A stretch of 64,000 nt of DNA, from the NCBI GenBank assembly GCA_964420405.1, contig CAYQTL010000016.1, positions 8,748 through 72,747 on the forward strand, in the 5' to 3' direction. A program made the translations under genes and the position numbers. Of the stretch, positions 1 to 7,730 are shown piece by piece. Numbering within the stretch: the stretch's first letter is position 1; each line of letters opens with the position of its first letter. Origin of the DNA: CAYQTL01 sp964420405 (GTDB lineage: Bacteria; Acidobacteriota; Thermoanaerobaculia; Thermoanaerobaculales; Sulfomarinibacteraceae). Under the pieces are notes generated by a model that saw only the letters and a program-made list of their open reading frames with translations, was not told where the DNA came from and searched no databases.

Positions 1-2033
1 TGGGGCAGTGCCGGCGGCGGAACCGTCGCGCCGCAGCGTCGGACCGCCGACCCTGTGGGCGGCGCGGGCGCCGGGTCGCCGATCCCGAGCACGCGCCCGC
101 CGTGGCCGGCCGCGGGGTGCCCGCGCCAGTGGACCAGCGCCGTCAGGGAGGGTGCCACCGACACCGTGAACGACGTCGCGAGCGGCCCTCCCGCGGCGTC
201 CGCCGGCAACGCCGCGAACGGCAGTGCGTGGAGGACGCCGTCCGGAACGACCACCAGGGAGCGAACTCCGTCCGGCAGACCGTGCAGCGCCGGCGCGAGG
301 ATCCACTCGGCGAGGACCTCCGCGGCGTCGGCGGCGGCCGCGTCGGCGCCGCTCTCGACCGCGCCGACGTACAGCTCGACCGCCGGCTCGATCCGCTGGC
401 GGTCGGGCAAGGGGCGAGCCCGCACCTCGCGCGCGGTCACGACCACCACCCAGGACCCACCCTGCCAGCGACCCACCGCGTCGCTGCGGGTCGCCACCTG
501 GTACACCAGCACCGCCTCGTCCTCTCGCAACAGCCGCTGCAGCTCCACGAGAGGAGGACCCTCCGGAGCGTCGAGGACGGCCGTCGCGACGTCCCGCAGC
601 TCGGCGGCCTCGAGGACCTCGGCGAGCGAGTGGGCCCGCAACCGATCCGTCGTCCGCAACGCGAGATCGAGACCGGCGCACTCGCCGCGGTCCGCGCACG
701 GTGCGGCCAGCCGGCCGACCAGGCGCGAGAACACGAAGGCGTACCGCGACGCCACCCGCGCCTGCTCCTCGTCGGCACGCTGACGGTCGCGCAGCGTCTC
801 GACCGCCTCGAGGGCGTCGAACGACGCCGCCAGCGCCCCGTCGCGGTCCGGGATCCGCCACAGCAGGTCCGCGAGCACGGCGGCGGCCAAGATCTCGTCG
901 TGGGGCGGGCCGCGGTCGCGAGCCCGTGCGGACGCGCGGCGCGCAAGGTCCACGCCGGCCTCCCGGTCGCCGCCCGAGAAGCGGTGGATCGCGAGGCCGC
1001 GCATCGCGCCGAGGATGATCTCCTCGCTCCGCATCTCGTGGCCGAGCTTCAGCGCCCGCTGAGCGTGCGCAACGCGCTCCGGATCGCCGTCGTACGGCTG
1101 GGCGCACATCAACCGAAGCCGCGCCTCGTGCGTGCGGGCCCCGGCCCGGATCGCGGCCGCGAGCGACTCGGCGTACACGTCGTCCAGCCGCGCCCGGTCG
1201 GCGGGCGTCCGGGCGAGCGCGTCGGCCATGAGCGCGGCGTTGTACCGCGCTCCGGCTTCGGCGTGGACGTCACCGGCCTCGCGCGCGGCCGCCGCTTCCC
1301 GCCGGTACCACTCGAGGGCGCGCTCGAACCTGCCGGTCGCCCAGGCGACGTACCCGAGCCCGTCGAGCACCCCTTGCCGGAGGTCGAACGGCGTGTCGGG
1401 CCCGAGTGACGACTCGACCGCCAGGAACTCCGCCCGCGCCGTCACGTAGTCCTCGCTCGACGCCGCACGCCAGCCGATCGCCATCCGGACGCGCGCGGTG
1501 GCGGACGGATCACCCCAGGCGGTCGCGACCTCGAGCGCACGCTCGAGGTGCTCCCCGACCTCGTCGGCTCGACCGCGACGTCCGAGCCAGAACGCCAGCC
1601 CGAGCCGTGCGTAGATCTCCCCCTCCGCCTCGCCGAGCTCGGCGAAGCGGCCGGCGGACCACTCGTAGAGGTCGAGCGCCTCCGGATCACCCTGGTCGCC
1701 GCGGATCGCCGCCAGGTACAGCACCGGCCGCGGGTCCTCCGGCCCGTCACGGCGCAGCTCCTCGAGTGCCGTCGCCGCCTCCTGCCACAGGTTCTCGCGC
1801 CGCGCGATCGCCCAGAAGCAGCGGTACGCCGCGAGCTCGTCCGGATGCACGCGGATCAGCTCGCGGCAGTCGTCGACCGTTTCCGGGGGGCGGTCGAGGC
1901 CGAGCCCACCGGCTGCGGAGACCGGCGGCGCGGAGCACACCAGAACCAGGACGATCGCCCGGACGCCACCGCGACGGAACCACCCCCCGGCCGATGACGC
2001 CCGCCGGCCGGTCTGGGTCCATCGATCGTCCAT
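1..2033 (-). CDS. Exported TPR-CHAT domain protein (3' end cut by window edge)
   Basis: The frame stays open from ATG 2033 to the left edge, so about 677 codons are visible and the C-terminus is missing. GGAGGG precedes the start. Residues 1-45 look like a Sec signal: a basic stretch, then AIVLVLVCSAPPVSA. From about residue 45 to 400 the chain is Ala/Leu-rich helical repeats of TPR type (for example LDLYEWSAGRFAELGEAEGE). The C-terminal visible part matches the first half of a CHAT (caspase-like) domain: LVVVPDGVLHALPFAAL, then SFTVSVAPSLTALVHW and VLGIGDPAPAP. The catalytic His-Gly and Cys of CHAT peptidases would lie beyond the edge, so activity cannot be judged. CHAT-TPR proteins occur as stand-alone proteases, scaffolds and immune effectors. 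Here the signal peptide points to a periplasmic protein. Confidence 0.8.
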   Translation of the reverse strand, partial: MDDRWTQTGRRASSAGGWFRRGGVRAIVLVLVCSAPPVSAAGGLGLDRPPETVDDCRELIRVHPDELAAYRCFWAIARRENLWQEAATALEELRRDGPEDPRPVLYLAAIRGDQGDPEALDLYEWSAGRFAELGEAEGEIYARLGLAFWLGRRGRADEVGEHLERALEVATAWGDPSATARVRMAIGWRAASSEDYVTARAEFLAVESSLGPDTPFDLRQGVLDGLGYVAWATGRFERALEWYRREAAAAREAGDVHAEAGARYNAALMADALARTPADRARLDDVYAESLAAAIRAGARTHEARLRLMCAQPYDGDPERVAHAQRALKLGHEMRSEEIILGAMRGLAIHRFSGGDREAGVDLARRASARARDRGPPHDEILAAAVLADLLWRIPDRDGALAASFDALEAVETLRDRQRADEEQARVASRYAFVFSRLVGRLAAPCADRGECAGLDLALRTTDRLRAHSLAEVLEAAELRDVATAVLDAPEGPPLVELQRLLREDEAVLVYQVATRSDAVGRWQGGSWVVVVTAREVRARPLPDRQRIEPAVELYVGAVESGADAAAADAAEVLAEWILAPALHGLPDGVRSLVVVPDGVLHALPFAALPADAAGGPLATSFTVSVAPSLTALVHWRGHPAAGHGGRVLGIGDPAPAPPTGSAVRRCGATVPPPALP

Positions 2034-2173
2034 AGAACCCTCCGCTGATCGACCGCTGCTCACGACCGGAACGGAATTCGTCTCGAGTATACGCCGGGGA
2101 ACCGCGCGACACGCTGCCCACGACGGGCCACCGGGAGCGCCTCCCATGCGATGATCGCCGCAGGGGGATGACG

Positions 2174-2548
2174 ATGGCCGCACCGAACATGGACGAGAAG
2201 GTGACTGTCAGGCTGACGCCGCAGAAGCAGTCGGACGGGTCGATCGTGTTCAATTGGAACGACAACGGCCGCACCCGGCTCGGCCTGCTGGCGGCCGGCA
2301 GCAGCCCGCACCGGGAGGCGAAACGGGCACTGGACGCCTGGAAGGCCGCCCAGGGACGGGCCGACCGGGGCCTCGGGCCGGCGGCGGCCGCTCCGCGCGG
2401 CACATCGGCCGCCAGGCGCCAGCCGCCGCCGCTCTCGACGGCACGGCCCGCGACCTCCGGCGCGCCCACCGTGACCCTCACCCGCCGGCACGCCGAGAAC
2501 GCCTGCCGCAACTACGAGCGCCAGGTCGGCAGCCGCCGCCGGCCGTGA
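2174..2548 (+). CDS. Small hypothetical protein, about 124 aa
   Basis: The frame begins with ATG codons at 2168 and 2174. An AGGGGG stretch directly before 2168 is spaced correctly only for 2174, so that start is preferred. The N-terminal half is compact and protein-like (KVTVRLTPQKQSDGSIVFNW, then a basic helix with REAKRALDAWKAA). The middle is Ala/Pro/Arg-rich and probably disordered, and the end is basic (RRHAENACRNYERQVG). No domain is recognised. It is divergent from the CHAT gene with a 140-bp spacer, so both promoters should lie there. It may be a small nucleic-acid-associated protein, but nothing proves that. Confidence 0.5.
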   Translation: MAAPNMDEKVTVRLTPQKQSDGSIVFNWNDNGRTRLGLLAAGSSPHREAKRALDAWKAAQGRADRGLGPAAAAPRGTSAARRQPPPLSTARPATSGAPTVTLTRRHAENACRNYERQVGSRRRP

Positions 2549-2865
2549 CGCCGCCGCTCCGGCCACGACCGGATCCCTGAGCTTCAGTCTCAGGACAGAG
2601 CGACACTCCAACCGCGCCGATCGCAGAATGCAATCGGTTCCCGGTTGCGATACACTGCCCGCACCTCAACCGGGTCGGAGGCACTGGTGCCGCCTGTCGG
2701 GAGAATCTCCCGGGTCCTGCCATCGGAAGCGGTCGCTTTCACATGCACCGGGATCCCGCCGCGTCCCGCGGCCTCCGGATGTCACCCCCGCCGCCGCCAC
2801 CCGGCCACGCGACGGTGGGTCCGGCCCCTCCAGGACACCGCGTCTCGGACCGCGAAGGAGGCCCC
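2549..2865. other. Intergenic region upstream of the glutamate synthase operon
   Basis: These 317 bases separate the small gene from the NuoE-like gene. Open frames here lack a ribosome site or recognisable protein. The stretch TGCGATACACTGCC at about 2646-2659 contains a possible -10 element (TACACT), but no convincing -35 sits 16-18 bases upstream. The operon promoter is expected here and is not resolved. Confidence 0.4.
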
Positions 2866-3849
2866 ATGACGGCCACCCAGACGCCCCCCCGCTCCGTCGC
2901 AGAGGAGATCTGCACCACCTGCCGGCACCTGCCCGGCTGCGTCCACCGGGCCCGCCAGCGCGCGCCCACCTACGACTGCGACCTCTACGAGGAGGGCGAG
3001 TGGACGGTCGACATGGTGGCCGCCATCGTCGACCGCAACCGCGACCAGCGCGGCGGCCTGATCTCGATCCTGGAGGGGATCCAGGCCAAGTGCGGCTACC
3101 TGCCCGAGGGCGCGCTGCGGATCGTCGCCGAGCGGACCGGACGCTCGCTGGTCGACATCTACGGCGTGGCCACGTTCTACAAGGCGTTCAGCCTCGAGCC
3201 GCGCGGCCAGCACCTGTGCTCGGTGTGCGTCGGCACCGCGTGCCACGTCCGCAACGCGCCGGCGGTGGTCGAGCAGTTCAAAGACGCGCTCGGCGTCGAG
3301 CCCGGCCGCACCACCGACGACGGCGAGTTCACGCTCGAGACGGTCAACTGTCTGGGGGCGTGCGCTCTCGGGCCGATCGTGGTGGTCGACGGGCACTACT
3401 TCGCCAACGTCGACCGCGGCCGGGTCGGCGAGATCCTCGACCGCACGCGCACCGGCCTCGACGCCGTCGAGCCGGTCGGCGACAGCCGCGTGTTTCCGGT
3501 CGAGGTGTACTGCGCGCGCTGCAACCACAGCCTGATGGACCCGCGCCACCCGGTCGAGGGGCACCCGTCGGTGCGGGTCACGATCTCCTTCGGCCGCCTG
3601 CACGGCTGGCTGCGGCTGTCGTCGCTGTGGGGCAGCTACACGATCGAGTCGGAGCACGAGATCCCGGCGGACACCGTCGCCAACTTCTTCTGCCCCCACT
3701 GCCACGCCGAGCTCGCCGGCGCCACCGACTGCCCGCTGTGCGCGGCGCCGATGGTGCCGCTGATCGTGCGCGGCGGCGGCATGGTGCAGATCTGCTCGCG
3801 CCGCGGCTGCCACAGCCACATGCTCGACCTCGACGGCGTCAACCTGTGA
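2866..3849 (+). CDS. NuoE-like [2Fe-2S] diaphorase subunit with C-terminal zinc-ribbon extension
   Basis: 327 aa; start chosen at ATG 2866 behind GAAGGAGG. First gene of the glutamate synthase operon. After a short Cys-containing N-terminus (CTTCRHLPGC) comes a 24-kDa NADH dehydrogenase (NuoE/HoxE/HndA) domain at about residues 45-195: IYGVATFYKAFSLEPRG, then the [2Fe-2S] ligands in CSVCVGTACH and VNCLGACALGP. This domain passes electrons from the flavin subunit to the other Fe-S centres. Residues about 205-327 are an extension absent from ordinary NuoE and HoxE (about 160-170 aa). It has four Cys pairs (CARC, CPHC, CPLC and CSRRGC), consistent with rubredoxin/zinc-ribbon folds. It probably docks the module to the glutamate synthase, which is inference. 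The next gene begins 10 bases later. Confidence 0.88.
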   Translation: MTATQTPPRSVAEEICTTCRHLPGCVHRARQRAPTYDCDLYEEGEWTVDMVAAIVDRNRDQRGGLISILEGIQAKCGYLPEGALRIVAERTGRSLVDIYGVATFYKAFSLEPRGQHLCSVCVGTACHVRNAPAVVEQFKDALGVEPGRTTDDGEFTLETVNCLGACALGPIVVVDGHYFANVDRGRVGEILDRTRTGLDAVEPVGDSRVFPVEVYCARCNHSLMDPRHPVEGHPSVRVTISFGRLHGWLRLSSLWGSYTIESEHEIPADTVANFFCPHCHAELAGATDCPLCAAPMVPLIVRGGGMVQICSRRGCHSHMLDLDGVNL

Positions 3850-3859
3850 GGAGGCGGTG

Positions 3860-6800
3860 ATGGAGAGGATCTCATCGGTCCAGGCGTTCAAGGACCTGCG
3901 TGAGCGCCTGCGCGTCGACCGCAACGGCGACCTGCCGACGATCGTGATCCCCGCCGGCACCTGCGGCCAGGCGAGCGGCGCCAACGACATCATCCGGATC
4001 GCCAAGCGGACGGTGCTCGAGCGCGGCCTCGGCGAGCAGCTCCGGATCCGGATCACGGGATGCCACGGCTACTGCCAGATGGAGCCGTCGGCGCTGGTGC
4101 TGCCCGAGCGCACGTTCTACCCGCGGCTCGACCTGGAGGGCATGGAGCGGGTGGTGGAGGCGGCCGCGGAGGGCCGGGTCGTCGACGACCTGCTGTACCT
4201 CGACCCGGCCAGCGGCCGGCGGATCGCCTGCCAGGACGAGGTGCCGTTCTTCGCCAACCAGCGCCGCACCCTGCTGGCCCGCAACGAGCTGCTCGACCCG
4301 ATCCGGATCTTCCACGCGGTCGACTCGGGCGGCTACCGGGCGCTCGCCGAGGTGCTCGAGCAGGGACGCCCGGAGGCGGTGATCGAGGCGCTGCGGACCG
4401 CTGGGCTGCGCGGCCGCGGCGGCGCGGGCTTCCCGGTCTGGCGCAAGTGGCAGATGCTCGCCGAGCAGCCTTCGGACCGCGGCACGTTCCTGGTCTGCAA
4501 CGCCGACGAGGGCGACCCGGGCGCCTACATGGACCGCAGCCTGCTGGAGGGCAACCCGCACTCGATCCTCGAGGGGATGCTGATCGGCGCCTACGCCACC
4601 GGCGCCACCGAGGGAGTGCTCTACGTCCGCGCCGAGTACCCGCTGGCGATCAAGCACCTGACGATCGCGATCCGCCAGGCGCGCGAGTTCGGCCTGCTCG
4701 GGAAGGGCATCCTGGGCTCGGACTTCGACTTCGACGTCCAGCTCGTGCGCGGCGCCGGGGCGTTCGTGTGCGGCGAGTCGACGGCGCTGATCGCGTCGAT
4801 CGAGGGCCGCATGGGCGAGCCCCGCCAGCGGCCGCCGTTCCCGGTCGAGCGCGGCATCGACGGCCGGCCGACCGCGATCAACAACGTCGAGACCTGGGCC
4901 AACGTGCCGGTGATCCTGCTCGAGGGGCCGGAGGCGTTCGCCGGCCTGTGCACCGACGGCAACTGCGGCACCAAGATCTTCAGCCTGGTCGGCAAGGTCG
5001 CCAACACCGGCCTGGTCGAGGTGCCGATGGGCAGCTCGATCCGGTCGATCGTGTACGGCGTCGGCGGCGGCTCGGCGTCGGGCGCGCCGCTCAAGGCGGT
5101 GCAGACCGGCGGCCCGTCGGGCGGCTGCATCCCCGCCGACCGGTTCGACCTGCCGATCGACTACGACAGCCTCGTCGAGGCGGGCTCGATCATGGGCTCG
5201 GGCGGCATGATCGTGATGGACGCCGACACCTGCATGGTCGACGTCGCCACGTACTTCATGAAGTTCCTGATGGACGAGTCCTGCGGCAAGTGCTTCACGT
5301 GCCGCAAGGGCACCCAGCGGATGCACGAGATCCTCGAGGACGTGACCGAGGGCCGCGCGACGATGACCGACGTCGACCTGCTCGAGGAGCTGGCCCACGT
5401 CGTCCGCGACACCTCGATGTGCGGCCTCGGCCAGTCGGCCGCCAACCCGGTGCTGAGCACGCTTCGCTACTTCCGCGACGAGTACCGGCGGCACGTGATC
5501 GACCAGCGGTGCGACGCGTTCGTGTGCGGCTCGCTGGTCGGTGCGCCGTGCCAGACGGCCTGCCCGGTCGGCACCGAGGCGTGGCGCTACGTCGCCCACA
5601 TCGGCCGCGGCGAGTACGACGCGGCCTACAACGTGATCCGGGCGGCGAACCCGTTCCCGTCGGTCTGCGCCCGCGCCTGCGACCACCCGTGCGAGAGCCG
5701 CTGCCGCGCCGGCACCAGCGGCGGCGAGCCGGTCGCGATCCGGGCGCTGAAGCGGTTCGTCACCGACCGCGCCGACCCGGCGTCGTACGTCCCCGAGCGC
5801 CGCGAGTGGGGCGACGGCGTGCCGCCGCGGGTGGCGGTCATCGGCTCCGGCCCCGCCGGCCTGACCGCCGCCCACCACCTGTCCCTCGCCGGCTGCCGGG
5901 TGACGGTGCACGAGGCCGAGGCCGAGCCCGGCGGCATGCTGTACTGCGCGATCCCCGCCTACCGGCTGCCGCCGGAGGTCGTCCGGCGCGAGATCGAGGC
6001 GCTGCTGGACGACAACGTCGAGGTCCGCTGCGGCTGCGCGCTCGGCCGCGACGTCACCGTCGACGGCCTGCTCGACGAGGGCTACGGCGCGGTGCTGCTC
6101 GCCCTCGGCGCCCACACCAGCCGGCCGCTCGCGCTCGACGGCGAGGACGCCCCGGGCGTGCTGCCGTCGATCGAGTTCCTCAAGGCGTGGAACCTGCGCG
6201 GCGAGCAGCTCGCGAAGGGCCGGGTCGGCGTCATCGGCGGCGGCAACTCGGCGATCGACGCCGCCCGCACCGCGATCCGCCAGCGCGACGTCGACAGCGT
6301 GACGATCTACTACCGCCGCACGCGGGCCGAGATGCCGGCGTTCGAAGAGGAGATCGAGGCCGCGCTCGAGGAGGGCATCGCGCTCGAGACCCTGGTCACG
6401 CCGACCCGCATCGGCACCACCAGCGGCGTGTTCTCGCACCTCGAGTGCGTCCGCAACACCCTCGGCGAGGCCGACGCGAGCGGCCGCCGTCGGCCGGTGC
6501 CGCTCGAGGGAACGGAGTTCACGGTCGAGCTCGACACCCTTCTCGTCGCGATCAGCGAGGACTCGGGGGTCGACGCCCTCGGCCCGGCGCGGTCGAGCGG
6601 CATCGAGACCACCGACCGCAGCACCGTCGCCGCCGACCCCGCGACCCTCCAGACCAGCCGCCCGGGGGTGTTCGCCGCCGGCGACGTCGTCACCGGGCCG
6701 AACACCATCGTCGAGGCGATCGCGGCCGGCAAGCGGGCGGCGGCGATGATCGAGCGCCACCTGCGCGGCCAGCCGCTCGAGATGAAGCTGCCGAGCTGCC

Positions 6801-7039
6801 GTCCGTCCGTGTGGGTGCCGCCGCTTGACGCCGACGCCGAGCCGGCACCGCTGGCATCCGACCGGATCCGGACGCCGCGCGCCTCGGTCGAGTGGCGCCG
6901 TCGCAACTTCGCAGAGGTCGAGGTAACGCTGTCGCCCGACGAGGCGCGGCGCGAGGCCCACCGCTGCCTGCGCTGCGACCTCGAGTTCACGGGCGGCCTG
7001 GCCCCGGCGGAGACCGCCCTGGAGGAGGTGACGACATGA
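3860..7039 (+). CDS. NuoF-GltD fusion: NAD(P)H diaphorase joined to glutamate synthase small subunit
   Basis: 1059 aa; ATG 3860 behind AGGAGG (GTG 3857 is possible). Domain order: thioredoxin-like [2Fe-2S] domain (about 25-115, Cys in TCGQ and GCHGYC); NuoF core (about 145-550) with the FMN/NADH loops GLRGRGGAGFP and NADEGDPGAYMD and the 4Fe-4S motif ESCGKCFTCRKG plus CGLGQ; then, without a break, GltD (about 553-1059). GltD begins with Fe-S cysteines (GAPCQTACPVG, CARACDHPCESRC), has the FAD site IGSGPAGLTAAHHL, an NAD(P) site VIGGGNSAIDAA and the second FAD motif FAAGDVVTGPNT. Family knowledge: NuoF oxidises NADH via FMN, and GltD carries electrons from NAD(P)H to GltB. Two pyridine-nucleotide sites in one chain would allow two electron inlets. 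Its stop overlaps the next start as ATGA. Confidence 0.9.
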   Translation: MERISSVQAFKDLRERLRVDRNGDLPTIVIPAGTCGQASGANDIIRIAKRTVLERGLGEQLRIRITGCHGYCQMEPSALVLPERTFYPRLDLEGMERVVEAAAEGRVVDDLLYLDPASGRRIACQDEVPFFANQRRTLLARNELLDPIRIFHAVDSGGYRALAEVLEQGRPEAVIEALRTAGLRGRGGAGFPVWRKWQMLAEQPSDRGTFLVCNADEGDPGAYMDRSLLEGNPHSILEGMLIGAYATGATEGVLYVRAEYPLAIKHLTIAIRQAREFGLLGKGILGSDFDFDVQLVRGAGAFVCGESTALIASIEGRMGEPRQRPPFPVERGIDGRPTAINNVETWANVPVILLEGPEAFAGLCTDGNCGTKIFSLVGKVANTGLVEVPMGSSIRSIVYGVGGGSASGAPLKAVQTGGPSGGCIPADRFDLPIDYDSLVEAGSIMGSGGMIVMDADTCMVDVATYFMKFLMDESCGKCFTCRKGTQRMHEILEDVTEGRATMTDVDLLEELAHVVRDTSMCGLGQSAANPVLSTLRYFRDEYRRHVIDQRCDAFVCGSLVGAPCQTACPVGTEAWRYVAHIGRGEYDAAYNVIRAANPFPSVCARACDHPCESRCRAGTSGGEPVAIRALKRFVTDRADPASYVPERREWGDGVPPRVAVIGSGPAGLTAAHHLSLAGCRVTVHEAEAEPGGMLYCAIPAYRLPPEVVRREIEALLDDNVEVRCGCALGRDVTVDGLLDEGYGAVLLALGAHTSRPLALDGEDAPGVLPSIEFLKAWNLRGEQLAKGRVGVIGGGNSAIDAARTAIRQRDVDSVTIYYRRTRAEMPAFEEEIEAALEEGIALETLVTPTRIGTTSGVFSHLECVRNTLGEADASGRRRPVPLEGTEFTVELDTLLVAISEDSGVDALGPARSSGIETTDRSTVAADPATLQTSRPGVFAAGDVVTGPNTIVEAIAAGKRAAAMIERHLRGQPLEMKLPSCRPSVWVPPLDADAEPAPLASDRIRTPRASVEWRRRNFAEVEVTLSPDEARREAHRCLRCDLEFTGGLAPAETALEEVTT

Positions 7040-7713
7040 TCACCCTCACCGTCAACGGCCTCGAGGTGTCGGTCGAGCCCGGCTCGACCCTGCTCGAGGC
7101 CGCCCAGTTCCTCGGCTTCCCGATCCCCACGCTGTGCCACATGGAGGGGCTCAGCCCCTACGGCGCCTGCCGGCTGTGCGTGGTCGAGATCGGCGAGGGG
7201 CCGCGCGCGCGGCTCGTCAGCTCGTGCACCTACCCCGTCCAGGAGGGTCTGAAGGTGCGGACCGCCTCCAACCGCGTGCTGCGGGCGCGGCGGATGGTGG
7301 TCGAGCTGCTGCTCGCGACGTGCCCGCAGTCGAAGACCATCCAGGATCTGGCGTCGGAGCTCGGCGTTCGCCAGCAGCGGTTCCGGCAGGAGCACGAGGA
7401 CTGCGTGCTGTGCGGCCGCTGCGTGCGGATGTGCGCCGAGCAGATGGCCGCCGGCGCGATCGGGTTCTTCGGCCGCGGCCAGGACCGTCGGCTCGGGACG
7501 CCGTTCGACGCCACCTCGGAGGTGTGCCGGCTGTGCGGCGGCTGCATCTACGTCTGCCCGGCGTGCGAGCTGCGGTGCACCTACACCGAGCCGGAGAAGG
7601 CGATCTGCGGCGGCTGCCTCAACCTCGCGCCGCCGTGCGCCGACAAGCCCGCGTTCGACGACATGATGTGCTTCCTGCGGCCGTGCGCGGCCTGCGAGAT
7701 CACGACCGACTGA
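7036..7713 (+). CDS. NuoG/HoxU-like iron-sulfur subunit of the glutamate synthase complex
   Basis: 225 aa; ATG 7036 overlaps the preceding stop (ATGA), which indicates translational coupling. The N-terminus is a plant-type [2Fe-2S] ferredoxin domain (PTLCHMEGLSPYGACRLCVVEI, later SSCTYP). It is followed by two 4Fe-4S cysteine clusters (CVLCGRCVRMC; CRLCGGCIYVCPAC) and more cysteines near the end (CGGCLNLAPPC, RPCAAC). The His-Cys3 motif normally between the domains in NuoG/HoxU is degraded (TCPQSKTIQDLA, only one Cys). HoxU at 32654-33367 in this window keeps it. The protein likely wires the NuoE/NuoF flavin site to GltB. It ends 17 bases before the GltB gene. Confidence 0.87.
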   Translation: MITLTVNGLEVSVEPGSTLLEAAQFLGFPIPTLCHMEGLSPYGACRLCVVEIGEGPRARLVSSCTYPVQEGLKVRTASNRVLRARRMVVELLLATCPQSKTIQDLASELGVRQQRFRQEHEDCVLCGRCVRMCAEQMAAGAIGFFGRGQDRRLGTPFDATSEVCRLCGGCIYVCPACELRCTYTEPEKAICGGCLNLAPPCADKPAFDDMMCFLRPCAACEITTD

Positions 7714-7730
7714 GACACAGGAGGAGTCCC

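Noticed and set aside
102..1409. Plus-strand open frame of 435 codons over the CHAT gene
   Set aside because: Arg/Gly/Pro-rich with no domain; the minus strand carries clear TPR and CHAT sequence with a ribosome site.
3872..6961. Long minus-strand open frame of about 1030 codons opposite the NuoF-GltD gene
   Set aside because: It mirrors the plus-strand gene in a GC-rich context, has Arg/Ala/Asp-biased composition and no recognisable domain. The plus strand has every expected motif.
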